Shown: positions 17,507-26,968, counted from the first letter of the stretch. The stretch: DNA of 64,000 bases from CAVYXZ01 sp963772595 (GCA_963772595.1 CAVYXZ010000015.1:62001-126000), one strand, 5' to 3'. The notes: a model not told the origin generated them from the letters alone. Translations and numbers: made by a program.

Positions 17507-17606
17507 TGATTTCCTCTCTGCGTCGAAGCTCTTGCCCTGGCCGGACATGGCGCGCCGTGTTCCTACACCCTCGATGGTGATCGTCTATCACGGATTTAGG
17601 GTGAGG
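17507..17606. repeat. Cluster of degenerate dispersed repeats
   Basis: Three intergenic repeat pieces sit side by side: a degenerate family B piece (CTCTGCGTCGAAGCTCTTG), a reversed family A palindrome at 17543-17566 ending in CCTAC, and GGATTTAGGGTGAGG (17592-17606), which also occurs at 48384. The last piece overlaps the end of the minus-strand gene and supplies its stop codon. Confidence 0.6.
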
Positions 17607-18308
17607 CAGGCATCGTAAAGTCCATCTCGCAGATCGACCTGCCGGTGTCGTTGATCGCGGTGCCGTCCGGCAGCCAGCCGATGCTAGACTCCAGGGTATG
17701 ATCGCCCGTACTGACGGGCAGCGGTCCGACCAGGTAGATAAAGGCACTGGTGCCCGGTTCTGCGCCATATTCGTCGTCGCCCAGCAGCAGCATATTCTCT
17801 GCCGTAACCGGGATGGGCGTGTCGTCCAGGGTCAGCGAGACGGCTGCGGCGAGATCGTTGAGGCTGGTCGAAGTCACCACGCAGCAGTCACCGCCATGAA
17901 TCTGGACTTCGCTGCGGCGCTGCATCAACTCGCATTGAACTCACGTGCTGGCAGATGTCGATCACTTCCTCCGTGGGTAGCGGTGTGGCTGTCACGCTCA
18001 GATTAGCCTGTTCCTGGTTGGCCTCAGTCGGCACTTGTTCCGCTGCTCGTATCTTCGCAGGGGCCAAGTGTGTCGCCATGGGCCAGATGTCGCTCGACAC
18101 TGGATTCAGGGACCCGGCGCGTCGTGGGCTGTTCCCCCTCTGGCAAGACATGGCAGATTTCGACCCGCTGAACCTCCTGCGTCGGGCTGTCAGCGCTCGT
18201 CGGCGTCTCCTCATCCTGCGCAGCCAGCGCACCTGCACCCAGCATCGCCCAAAGTAGAATGAGACCCACCAGGAATGATAAACGGACATGCTGCGTCTTC
18301 AAAACCAT
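17596..18308 (-). pseudogene. Secreted protein with CH...LAHGD..GPC motif, frame broken twice
   Basis: The minus strand starts with a signal peptide (MVLKTQHVRLSFLVGLILL) and a mature N-terminus with ICHVLPEG ... ERHLAHGDTLGPC, a motif seen in many secreted proteins of unknown function. It then stops near 18024, continues one frame over as a Thr/Pro-rich linker (VTATPLPTEEVIDICQHV), and ends in the third frame as a domain of about 105 residues with EVQIHGGDCCVV and ENMLLLGDDEYG. Both shifts are in the +1 direction. Read through, it would be one protein of about 236 residues. Bases 18309-18434 upstream hold an AT-rich promoter-like stretch. Function unknown. Confidence 0.55.
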
Positions 18309-18434
18309 GAGTTTTTGCCCTTCCTGTGAACTAGGCTCTGGCAGCTAAGCGATGCTGTGCTCAAACCGGCAGATTTCTAGAGAAATAGTATATACATTAA
18401 TTATAGACGTATGCGCGCGATGTTGCCCAGTCAG

Positions 18435-19320
18435 CTAAGCGTTGCGCGCATAGAGGATCACGCCGGTGTTGTGCAGCAGGCCCAGCCGCACCAGCCCCCG
18501 GTCGATCGCGCAGATGCCGCGCAGCAGGGGCAGCGCCGCCCAATCCGGCAGCTTGAGCTGGTGCGTCATGTAGCCGGTCACAGCCGGGGCGTCGATGCGC
18601 TGCTCGACGGTGAAATGATCGCCGATCAGTTGGACCCAGTCATGCTCGCGGCCCGCGCCTTCGAAGGGCGAGAGTCCCTCCGCCTCGATGCTGGCCTTGA
18701 TGCGCTCCGGCGCGCTGCGTCCCGAACTTGAGCAGTCCGCGAATCTTATCGCCATAGCTGACGACGGTCGGCAGCAGGAACATCAGCGCAGACGCGACCA
18801 GCGCGGTAGACATGGCCTCCTCGCCATCCGAATCCGAGACCCACAGCAGGCCGCCCGGCTTGAGCGCGCGCTGCATCTCGCTCACCACGTGATCGACGCG
18901 CAGCAGGTGGTGCAGCGTCCCTTTGACCGCGATGATGTCATACTGCTCGGCGGGCAGGCTGAGCTGGTTGAGGTCGGTCACGGCGTAACTGCGACAGTGC
19001 CCGGCACCGTCTCGCGGATTGAGTCGTAATACTGCGCGCGCCACGTCCAGGGCTTCGGCGCTGATGTCGAGTCCGGTCGCCTCGGCCCCACGCTGCGCCA
19101 TCGCCAGCGTCAGCCAGCCGGAGCCGCAGCCGAGTTCCAGCACGCTCATGCCCGGCTTCACGTGATCCAGAAAGGCGTTGATGTCGGCCTTGTGATAGAG
19201 GATGTTGTGCCGCAGATTTTGATGATAGCGCCAGTCCGGCGGCACCTCGCGCGCCCGTTCGACCGCGCCCCACAGCGCCGCCTCATCGCTCAGCTTCTGC
19301 TGGTATTCTGCGTCGTTCAT
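18435..19320 (-). CDS. SAM-dependent class I methyltransferase (frameshifted)
   Basis: The cofactor site VLELGCGSGWLTLAMA (about residues 59-74) and the post-II motif TLHHLLRVDHVVSEM are clear. The frame is lost near 18720 after KIRGLLKFG; the other frame continues with APERIKASIEAEGLSPFE to the stop at 18435. One extra base explains the break, and the joined length of about 295 residues is normal. The start overlaps the stop of the TIR gene (ATGA), so translation is coupled to it. The acceptor is unknown; the operon with two acyltransferases hints at a lipid or glycolipid. Confidence 0.78.
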
Positions 19321-20681
19321 AACTCCCCCTGCGTCCTGATGACGACCAGGCTGGCGAAAAGCTGGCTTTCCAGATGGTGGATGCTCTCATAACGCAGGCA
19401 GTCCGGCGCGTCCAGGCTCAGGGTGGCATCGGCCTCGGCGATCAGGATGACCGGGCGTTCGCGGCCCCAGGCGTAGCCCAGCAGCACATGTACGGCGGCG
19501 GTGGCGTCGGTCAGGTCCGCGACGACGACGGTGGCCGTGCTGATCTGCTGCTGCGCTTTCTGGAGCAAATCCGGGTCTTCCAGCACCTGCGGCGGCACTG
19601 GCTCGCAGAGCAGACCGCTGGCGTGCGTCGGTTGCTGAATGCCGTAATAGAAGGCATCGTCCGGCCCGTCGGCCAGGATAACGTAGGCATGGGGTCGCTC
19701 CGGCAGGGCCTGAACCACTGTCTCGCTGGCCTGCTTGAGATCGTAGCGCCAGCCATCATCGCCGCGTGTGACATAATCCAGCGAATTCAAGCGTTCGGTC
19801 AGGGCCGCTTGCAGGCGGGTCAGACGCTGCGGATTGCGCTCGACGATAGTGATGCGCTCCAGCGCCAGGGGATAGGTCTTGTTTTCGAAGGCGCTCAGAT
19901 AACCGTTGAACTGCGCGATCAGCGCCTGAGTCTCATCCAGGCCGGAGCCAGGCCCGTGAATCGTCATCGCCAGATGTGTGGTATCCGGCGCTCGCTCGGC
20001 CAATATCTCCAGGGTATTGCGCGCCAGATCCTGCACGTCCTGGTAGTCGAAATAGCGCAGCGAGCGCGTGCCCACGTACATCACCTGCGTGGCACCGATT
20101 ACGCCGCCGGTGCCCAGGTAATAATCGCCCGGCTCGACGTTGAGTGCCCGAATATCGATCCTATCGTTCTGGCGCAGCAGATCGGCCACCGCGCGATCCG
20201 CCCCGTGAAAGCTCTGCGCATACTTGAGCGCGATAACGTCGGCCTCAATGGTCGTAATGTCGCCTGCCGCCAGACTGAGGTTAATCGTGCTGTGTGCTGC
20301 CTGGAAGAACCGCTCCAGGTTAGCGATCAGGCGCGGCGAGAGCTGAGCGCTCAAGCCTGCGCGCAGGTCCTCGCAGTGGATGTTCGCCAGCCGCGGCCAG
20401 ACTTCACCCGCGTAGAGCACCGGGAAAATCGGCTTGCGCAGCTTTTCCGCCAGCAGCAGTTCGCGCTCCACCCAATCGGATTCACGAGAGTCCGGCGACA
20501 TCACCACGATGAGCGCGGCGCAGGCCTCGATGTTTTTCTCGATCTGCCGCCACCAGCGGGTGCCGGAACTCAACTGCGCTTCGTCCACCCATACCGGCAG
20601 TCCCCGCTGTTCCAGCAGCATCCGCAAGTAGCGCACGAAATCGACATTCTTGCTGCTGTAGCTCAAGAAGAGATGGGCCAT
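19317..20681 (-). CDS. TIR domain protein with macro-like and NDT-like domains
   Basis: A 454-residue cytoplasmic protein in three parts. Residues 1-130 are a TIR domain (HLFLSYSSKNVDFVRYL; GLPVWVDEAQLSSG; SDWVERELLLAE), with Glu74 placed as in the catalytic W-x3-E of TIR NADases. Residues 135-300 begin with GDITTIEADVIALK, which reads like a macro domain start, though the usual NAAN is replaced by KYAQ. Residues 330-420 resemble nucleoside deoxyribosyltransferase-like sensor domains (AYVILADGPDDAFYYGI; STATVVVADLTDATAAVHVL; GRERPVILIAE). All three can be tied to NAD, ADP-ribose or nucleotides. A GGGGGA ribosome site precedes the ATG, and the stop overlaps the methyltransferase start. Domain names for parts 2 and 3 are by eye. 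Confidence 0.75.
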   Translation of the reverse strand: MAHLFLSYSSKNVDFVRYLRMLLEQRGLPVWVDEAQLSSGTRWWRQIEKNIEACAALIVVMSPDSRESDWVERELLLAEKLRKPIFPVLYAGEVWPRLANIHCEDLRAGLSAQLSPRLIANLERFFQAAHSTINLSLAAGDITTIEADVIALKYAQSFHGADRAVADLLRQNDRIDIRALNVEPGDYYLGTGGVIGATQVMYVGTRSLRYFDYQDVQDLARNTLEILAERAPDTTHLAMTIHGPGSGLDETQALIAQFNGYLSAFENKTYPLALERITIVERNPQRLTRLQAALTERLNSLDYVTRGDDGWRYDLKQASETVVQALPERPHAYVILADGPDDAFYYGIQQPTHASGLLCEPVPPQVLEDPDLLQKAQQQISTATVVVADLTDATAAVHVLLGYAWGRERPVILIAEADATLSLDAPDCLRYESIHHLESQLFASLVVIRTQGEL

Positions 20682-20691
20682 CTCGATCCCC

Positions 20692-21276
20692 CTACGGCGC
20701 GCTGCTCACCGCCTGCCCCTGCGATATCTCGCCCACTTTGTCGATGTAGAAAGCCTGAATCTGCGCCAGGTCAGCCTCCAGGTCGCCGCTGGGATTAAAG
20801 GCCGGGCCGATCCCAACCGTATGCCGGGCATGATCGACGTAGACCAGCAGCACCGGCACCCCGGCCTGCTGCGCGATGTAATAGAAGCCGCTCTTCCAGC
20901 GCGTGACCTGCTTGCGCGTGCCCTCCGGCGTAATCAGCAGCGCCAGCCGCTCGCTGCGGTCGAAGGCCACGACCAACTGCCGCACCGCGCCCTGCGGAGC
21001 CTTGCGGTCAATCGGGATGCCGCCCAGCGCGCGCAGCAGCCAGCCCAGCGGCGGCCAGAACAAGGACGCCTTGCCCATCCAGCGCAGGCGCACGCGGAAG
21101 TAGGGCATCGCCAGGAAGAGCAGCAGGCCGTCCCAGTTGGTCGTATGCGGCACGGCGATCAGGACCATTTTGGGCAAGTCCGGCAGCGCCCCTTCCATGT
21201 CCCAACGGATCAGGCGCAAAATACCCCGCGCCAGATAATGCAGCAGGATATTCACTTCTGGCGCACGTGTGTTCAT
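20692..21276 (-). CDS. 1-acyl-sn-glycerol-3-phosphate acyltransferase-like protein
   Basis: A 194-residue PlsC-type acyltransferase. The catalytic H-x4-D is seen as PHTTNWDG, followed by GGIPIDRK and the PEGTR motif of the family. Such enzymes acylate lysophosphatidate or related lipids at the inner membrane. The start overlaps the stop of the upstream acetyltransferase (ATGA) and the TIR gene begins 10 bases downstream, so it lies inside a four-gene operon. It is shorter than housekeeping PlsC, matching a subgroup of small acyltransferases with unassigned substrates. Confidence 0.87.
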   Translation of the reverse strand: MNTRAPEVNILLHYLARGILRLIRWDMEGALPDLPKMVLIAVPHTTNWDGLLLFLAMPYFRVRLRWMGKASLFWPPLGWLLRALGGIPIDRKAPQGAVRQLVVAFDRSERLALLITPEGTRKQVTRWKSGFYYIAQQAGVPVLLVYVDHARHTVGIGPAFNPSGDLEADLAQIQAFYIDKVGEISQGQAVSSAP

Positions 21277-21933
21277 GTGTCACTGCTCCTGATAACCCGC
21301 GCGGGATTGCCCGCCGCGACAGCGCCCGCCGGGATTGATTTCGTCACCACACTGCCCGCGCCGATCACGCAGCCTGCGCCCAGGGTCACGCCTTTGAGAA
21401 TCAAGCACTGCATTCCGATAAAAACCTCGTCTTCGATGACCACCGGAGCCGTCGCGCCGTCGTTGATGTCCGTCCGACGCCGAGCGGGGTCCAGCGGGTG
21501 AAAATCGCTGTCGCGTAATGATCGTGTTCGCGCCCACGAAGACCCGGTCGCCGATGGTGATGCGCTGCTCGGCCACGATGCTGCCGCCGGTCATGCCGAA
21601 ATCCGCGCCGATCTGCAAGACCGCCCCGGCCCGCCGTGTGCTGAGGATCACCGGGCGGTTCGGCCCCAGCGGATTGCTGCGCGCGGTGGAGCGCAGCGAG
21701 AGTCCCGGCCCAATCGTCAGCGTACTGCGGCGGTGCTTCTGGATGATCGGCAGGCCGTAGAGCTTCCAGCCCGCGCCCCAGGCGATTCCTGCGGCAGCGA
21801 CTCTTAGCCGGGCCAGCGGCCAGATCAGCCAGCGCTCGATCTCGTTGACCGCCTTCCAGGGCGTATCCAGCGCGAGCGTGGCAGGCGAGGACAGGGATTC
21901 CGGGGACGCGCTTTCATCAGCCATAGCGCTCAT
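21273..21933 (-). CDS. Hexapeptide-repeat acyltransferase (frameshifted)
   Basis: A left-handed beta-helix acyltransferase of the maltose/serine O-acetyltransferase type. Before the break, TIGDRVFVGANTIIT shows hexapeptide repeats. The frame shifts near 21515, after which the other frame gives DSDFHPLDPARR and then DEVFIGMQCLILKGVTLGAG and AGSVVTKSIPAGAVAAGNPA, the classic family ending. Removing one base joins them into about 220 residues. The true stop overlaps the next ATG. It leads the operon with PlsC, TIR and methyltransferase genes. ATG 21933 is used; TTG 21960 would be longer. Confidence 0.75.
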
Positions 21934-22029
21934 CTTAACCGTAGGCGCGTCGGCGGGCAAGGTCGTAGCACATTCGCGGCCTGCGCAATATAATCAGGCG
22001 TTCCCGGTTCATATACTAAGGATTATTGC

Positions 22030-23485
22030 ATGGCAGCGGAGAAAGTCTTCCAGGTGGGGCCGAATCAGGTGCGGGTGCGGCAGGGACCCGGCCTCAGTGC
22101 GGCGCACGTCACATGGCTGGACCCCGGTACGCAGATTACGGTCGATGCCGAGTCGCGCAAAGAGGCCGATGGCTACGTCTGGTGGCAGCACAGCGCCGGG
22201 CTGGAGCGCCGAACGCACCGCCTCTGGCAGCGAGGTCTATCTCTTCGAGGCCGTCGCCGCGCCCACCCCCAGCACGCCGGATCAAAAGCTCTTCCGCGTC
22301 GGCAGCTCGCAGGTGCGCGTGCGCAGTGATCCGACCCTGCGCGGGACGCATATCAAATGGCTCAACCCCGGCGAGATTGTGGAAGTGGAGGCCGATTCGC
22401 GCACCGAGGCCGACGGCTATGTCTGGTGGCAGCATGACGCGGGCTGGAGCGCCGAACGCAGCCTGCTGGGCGAAGACGTCTTCCTGATCGACGTGCCGCC
22501 CGAACCGGAGGTTATCGTCAGTCCCACGCCGACAACTCCCGCGCCATCACCTACCCCCTCAACTCCGGCCCCGGCCACACCCACGCCCACCACGCCGGAA
22601 ACCCCGTCTGAATCGCAGCCACCGCCCGCCAAGATGCCCTTCAAGGTCGCCAGCGTGAAGGTCCGCGTGCGGTCCAAACCCAATTTGCAGGGTACGATGA
22701 TTAAGTGGCTGGACCCCGGCACGCTGCTCGACTGCGACGGCAATTCGCGCACCGAGGCCGATGGCTACGTCTGGTGGCAGCACAACGAGGGCTGGAGCGC
22801 TGAGCGCAACATCGTCGGCAGCGAGGTCTATCTGGTGGACCCCAGCGTCGTGGTCGATATTCCCGCGCCGCGCAGTAACGATCCGCCCACGGTAGATGCG
22901 CTGCCGCTGCGCGATTCGCTCTTCGTGCGCCAGCCGGTGGACATGGCGCAGCTTCTGTGGTGGCAGTATTTCGGCAATAACGTCTTCGCCTGGAACCTGT
23001 GGAAGCAGGGTACCACCTGGTACAAATACGCCCAGAGCCTGCACGGCGGCCTGGACTTCGGCAATTCGCGTGAGCGCGGCGTGCCGGTTTATGCCGGGGT
23101 GAACGGGACCTTCAAGTTCCACGACCGCAATTACACCCGGCCCAACGGTCTGTGGGTCAAGGTGGGCGATTACACCATCATCTACGGCCACCTGACCAAT
23201 CCGCGCCTGTACCGTGTGGGCGATCCGATCACGCCCGATACGGTCATGGGCGAGATCGACTACGGCGGGCAGAATCATGTGCATCTGGAGGTGCGCTACC
23301 GCGACCGCTGGATCATCAATCCGCTGCTGCTGATGCCGGAGGCCATGCGTAACGCGCTGATCGCCCGCTTCAAGCCCAGCAGCGATTATTTCTACCAGGA
23401 CGCCACCTGGACCCAGTGGCAGCAACCGCTTGACCAGCCGGTGCTCGTCCTCGGCGGGCCGATCATTGGCCCCTGGGCGCGCTGA
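22030..23485 (+). CDS. SH3-repeat M23 metallopeptidase (frameshifted)
   Basis: Three near-identical SH3-like repeats can be read, each with VRVR ... KWLDPG or TWLDPG ... EADGYVWWQH ... GWSAER. A Pro/Thr/Ser linker (about 160-200) lies between repeats 2 and 3, and a C-terminal M23-like domain carries LHGGLDFG and NHVHLEVR. The frame breaks at about 22200 inside repeat 1; deleting one G from a GGG run restores GWSAERT. Start ATG 22030 has AAGGA upstream. The full protein is about 485 residues. No signal peptide is visible, as in the other M23/SH3 protein of the window, so how it reaches the wall is unclear. Confidence 0.8.
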
Positions 23486-23510
23486 GGCCGACAAACCCTG
23501 GCCGCCAGTC

Positions 23511-23635
23511 GTAGGGGCGATGCTTGCATCGCCCGAAAACGCCTCGTATACGGCGTCTCGGATGATTTTACCTGCGCTAAGCAGGCACGGCATTGCCGTG
23601 TCCCTACAGCCGCTGCGTCATGCTCCTGCCCCTAC
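23511..23635. repeat. Dispersed palindromic repeats, family A, two copies head to head
   Basis: Copy 1 (23511-23534) has the GTAG leader and arms GGGCGATGC / GCATCGCCC. Copy 2 (23584-23609) is inverted and ends in CCCTAC. A third fragment CCCCTAC lies at 23629-23635. Copy 1 has a different core from the ACACGGC type yet keeps the arms complementary. The repeat fills the gap between two convergent genes. Confidence 0.75.
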
Positions 23636-25926
23636 GGTGTGACCACCGGTACGTCGGCCAGATCGCCCTCGACGCGCCCAATGATGGGCGAGACACGCAG
23701 CCAGGCGCGCTGATCCTCATATTCGACCAGCAGATAGGTGCCATCGGGTGTCTTGCCGACCACCGGTAAGATCACACTCGCTACCGTAGCGACAATAGCT
23801 GCATCTGGCCTGGGCACAGCCCGCAGCGCCGCCCCCAAACCGCCTACACGATAGACTGGACCGGTAATCGAAGTCGGAGACGGGCTGGGAGTCACGGTAG
23901 GAGTTGCCGTCGGTCCCATAATCGGCACATCGGTCAGATCGCCCTCAAGGCGGCCTATGATCGGGGAGATGCGCAGCCAGGCCTGCTGGCCTTCGTATTC
24001 GACCAGCAAAAAATGTTCGTCTACAGTCTTGCCCACGATTGGCAAGACGACACTCGCCACTGTGGCGACGATCTCTGCATCCGGCGTGGGTTCAGCCCGC
24101 AGCGCAGCGCCTAATCCGCCCACCCGGAAGACCGGCGCGGCAGGTGTGCTGGGCCCGCCCAGCGACGGCCCCAGCCGCATAACGGCGACACCATCCATAT
24201 TGCCCTCAATGCGGGCCGGGTCTGTGACTTGAATCCAGCCCAGGTCCTCGCCGCTGTCCACCAGCACATAGCTGGTATCCGGCAGTTTGCCGACAATCGG
24301 CAGGCTGACGTTCTGCATCATGCCCAGCACGTTGGCGTCGGGGAAGGGTGCGGCATACAGGGCTGTCATCTCATTCCCGATAACGTACTCTGGCGAGGCC
24401 GGGATGCCTTCTGTGGTATCCTGCACCAGACCTGAGCCGGGCGTCGCAGTCACTGTGAGCGTCGGCGTGTGGGTCGGGGTCGGACTGGGCGTGAGCGTCG
24501 GCGTATCGCTTGGCGTCGTGGTCGCTGTGAGTGTGGGGGTAGTCGTAGGCGTGTTGGTTGCCGTGAGCGTGGGCGTGTCGGTGGCTGTGCTGGTCGGCGT
24601 ATCTGTTGGCACACTCGTGAGTGTGGGCGTCTCGCTGGGCACGGGCGTGCTGGTAAGGGTCAGCGTCTCAGTTGCCGTCGGGGTCTCGGTCAGGGTCGGG
24701 GTCTCGCTGGGCAGCAGCGCCACCAGCGCATCGGCGGTAGCCGTGATGTCACTTTCGGCCTGACGGGTTGCCGTATTATTGCTGGCAACCATCACCGCCG
24801 TCGCCGTCAGACCAACGCCAGCGTCACCGCCGCGCGGCAGCACCAGGACCGCCAGAATCGCCACCAGCAGCACGATCACCACGCCAATGCCCCAGATGAC
24901 CGGATTGCGATAAAACGGGGTCGGCGGCGGGGCGAAGGTCGGGACCTGCGAGGGCGTGTAATAAGCGCGCGCTGAACTGCGCCGCGAGACCGTCGTCGGC
25001 ATGTCCACCTGTCGTGGCTCGACCGGGAAGGTGAAATAATCGGTCGCCTCGCCTTCGTGGCCCTGGATCGCCTCGCGGAAGGCGACGGCAAAGGCGGCAA
25101 TGCTGGGGAAGCGGTCGCCGGGCTGCTTCGACAGCGCCTGGAGAAAGACCGCGTCGAGTCCGGCGGGCAGGTCCGGGCGGACCTCACAGGGCGGCTCCGG
25201 CATCTCGTTGAAGGCTTTGTAGAGCAGTTGGGGCATGTCGCTGTCTTCGGCGTCGAAGGGAATCTTGCCCGTCACCAATTCGTAAATCACCATCGCCAGC
25301 GCGTACTGGTCCGCTGCCGGGGTCAGCGATTTGCTGTCCATCCACTGCTCAGGCGGCATATAGGACGCCGTACCCATCGCCACGCCGGTGCCGGTCAGTT
25401 CGGTGCCGGAACCGCAAATCTTGACGATGCCGAAATCGACGATGAAGGCGCTGCCCCAGGTATCGAACATGATGTTGCTGGGTTTGATGTCGCGGTGAAT
25501 CATGCCCAGGCTGTGGGCGTAATCGAGCGCGCTGGCAAGCTGTTCCAGGAGCTGTGCTGTCTCGCCCAGCGAAGGCAGCGGCTTATTCTCGGCGCGGCGC
25601 TGTTTGTTGCGCTGCGAGAGGGTGCCGCCGGTCAGCAGGCGCATCACCACGTAGCTGATGCCGTTTTCCGTGCCATAGGCATAGATCGGCACGATATGCG
25701 TGTGTTCCAGCCGGGCCGCCGTCTCGGCCTCGCGTTCGAAGCGCTCTTTGTAGCCAGGGGCCGCGCTGGTATCTTCCAGCAGCACCTTGACCGCCACCTC
25801 GCGCTTGAGGCTGGTCTGCTTGGCCCGGTACACCGCGCCCATGCCGCCCACGCCCATCAGTTCCGTCAGCGTGCAGTCGCCGAAGGTGACGCCTACCAGA
25901 TTATTGTCGTTGTTCGTTACGCTCAT
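23632..25926 (-). CDS. Membrane Ser/Thr protein kinase with SH3-like sensor domains
   Basis: A bacterial Hanks-type kinase of 764 residues. Visible are the Gly loop (MGVGGMGAVYRAK), the ATP Lys (VAVKV), HRDIKPSN (catalytic Asp) and DFG with GTASYMPPEQ. A single membrane segment (about 345-365) is followed by a very long Thr/Pro linker of TPT repeats (about 410-505) and three SH3-like repeats outside the cell, two of which are almost identical (YRVGGLGAALRA; FRVGGLGAALRA). The design parallels PASTA kinases: an external sensor tied to a cytoplasmic kinase. ATG 25926 has AGAGG at proper spacing. The linker gives DNA tandem repeats at 24440-24700. Confidence 0.9.
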   Translation of the reverse strand: MSVTNNDNNLVGVTFGDCTLTELMGVGGMGAVYRAKQTSLKREVAVKVLLEDTSAAPGYKERFEREAETAARLEHTHIVPIYAYGTENGISYVVMRLLTGGTLSQRNKQRRAENKPLPSLGETAQLLEQLASALDYAHSLGMIHRDIKPSNIMFDTWGSAFIVDFGIVKICGSGTELTGTGVAMGTASYMPPEQWMDSKSLTPAADQYALAMVIYELVTGKIPFDAEDSDMPQLLYKAFNEMPEPPCEVRPDLPAGLDAVFLQALSKQPGDRFPSIAAFAVAFREAIQGHEGEATDYFTFPVEPRQVDMPTTVSRRSSARAYYTPSQVPTFAPPPTPFYRNPVIWGIGVVIVLLVAILAVLVLPRGGDAGVGLTATAVMVASNNTATRQAESDITATADALVALLPSETPTLTETPTATETLTLTSTPVPSETPTLTSVPTDTPTSTATDTPTLTATNTPTTTPTLTATTTPSDTPTLTPSPTPTHTPTLTVTATPGSGLVQDTTEGIPASPEYVIGNEMTALYAAPFPDANVLGMMQNVSLPIVGKLPDTSYVLVDSGEDLGWIQVTDPARIEGNMDGVAVMRLGPSLGGPSTPAAPVFRVGGLGAALRAEPTPDAEIVATVASVVLPIVGKTVDEHFLLVEYEGQQAWLRISPIIGRLEGDLTDVPIMGPTATPTVTPSPSPTSITGPVYRVGGLGAALRAVPRPDAAIVATVASVILPVVGKTPDGTYLLVEYEDQRAWLRVSPIIGRVEGDLADVPVVTP

Positions 25927-25991
25927 TGCCATCCTCTGGCTTCAGTGTAGCGTATTTTCAACCCAGGGAGAAATAAGGGCTAGCGCTCCAT

Positions 25992-26816
25992 TTAGTCCTC
26001 GACCTCGTCCACCCGCAGGGCCTCATCGCGCGCCGGATTGTAGTCGTCCAGCCAGCGCTCCGCCAGCGCCGTGATCCAGGCCAGCGAGTCAAAATAGCGC
26101 CGTGCTGCCTCAGCGTCTTGCAGGGGCTGCTGTGCCAGCGCCAGACTCTGCTGCATCGCCTCCGCGTGCTGCGGATCATGCCGCGCGAAGCAGTCGGCGC
26201 AGAGATCCAGGTCGCGCGTGTGCTGGCCCTCGGCCATCTGCACCAGGCCGAAACCGCTGTAGACGACTGCCCTGGCGACCCGACGGCACCAGTAAGCCGC
26301 GTTCTCGGCGCTGGCATCTGCGCGGATGTCCTCCAGCGCGTCGGCGATGTCGTCGGTCAGACGCAGCAGATCGTCGTTGGCGATGGCGGGCGTCACCCGG
26401 TAATCGGGCAGCGAGAGTGCGAGATCGCTGCCCCAGAGGCAGCGGCTGTGCGTCTTCAGAATGAAAGCGCCGATGGAGAAATAGGCCGGGTCGTCGAAGA
26501 CGTAGAAATAGGGCCACAGGTCCAGTTCGACCGCTCGCAGCGCCGGATGCCGCGCAGCGAGTTCTCGCTCCGCGTTGTCGATCCACTGCTGCCGCACCAG
26601 GTCGGGGTCCACCAGTTCGCCAGTCACGGCGATCATGTTCAGGTCGGATTCGCCGGGTCGGGCCATCCCGCGTGCGACCGAGCCAGTGACATAAATGCTG
26701 TCCAGGTCCGCGCCGATCTGATCGACATAGACCTGCACCGCGTCCGCCGCCGCCGCGTCGAAAGGCGGCTCAAGCGCTGCCGCCAGCACCGTTGAGGATA
26801 TGGCCGTGTGAGTCAA
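25992..26816 (-). CDS. Nucleotidyltransferase-domain protein
   Basis: A 274-residue protein with the nucleotidyltransferase signature GSVARG (45-50) followed by ESDLN. In active enzymes the second motif is D-x-D/E; here it is D58-x-N60, so one metal ligand is altered. A later acidic site may be VELDLWPYF. The C-terminal half is helical and resembles the HEPN/KNTase-type helical part of aminoglycoside nucleotidyltransferase-like proteins. Substrate unknown; regulatory or inactive roles are possible. It stands between the kinase and a secreted protein, all on the same strand. Confidence 0.68.
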   Translation of the reverse strand: MTHTAISSTVLAAALEPPFDAAAADAVQVYVDQIGADLDSIYVTGSVARGMARPGESDLNMIAVTGELVDPDLVRQQWIDNAERELAARHPALRAVELDLWPYFYVFDDPAYFSIGAFILKTHSRCLWGSDLALSLPDYRVTPAIANDDLLRLTDDIADALEDIRADASAENAAYWCRRVARAVVYSGFGLVQMAEGQHTRDLDLCADCFARHDPQHAEAMQQSLALAQQPLQDAEAARRYFDSLAWITALAERWLDDYNPARDEALRVDEVED

Positions 26817-26905
26817 GAGGCCAGAAACGGCCCTGGATGGGCTTGGAGTTCATGGGTCAGGTCCGCGTCATTGTGCGCTGCGATTATACTGGCTCGTTTC
26901 AGTCT

Positions 26906-26935
26906 AAAAACAGACCGGGCACGCGGCCCGGCCTG
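26906..26935 (-). terminator. Rho-independent terminator
   Basis: Arms CCGGGC / GCCCGG, extended by CAG/CTG, followed by five T on the minus strand. It lies 34 bases past the stop of the secreted protein gene at 26969. Confidence 0.75.
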
Positions 26936-26968
26936 TGAATGCGTTGTTCGGAGACAGACGCGCTGTCC

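Noticed and set aside
19374..20798. Long open frame (474 codons) on the plus strand
   Set aside because: Antisense to the TIR gene, which has clear domain motifs; the plus reading has none.
22559..23593. Long open frame (344 codons) on the minus strand
   Set aside because: Antisense to the M23/SH3 gene and composed of His/Gln/Arg-rich filler.
24440..24700. Tandem DNA repeats that could be taken for a CRISPR or minisatellite
   Set aside because: They encode the TPT linker of the kinase; units are irregular, in frame and lack spacers.
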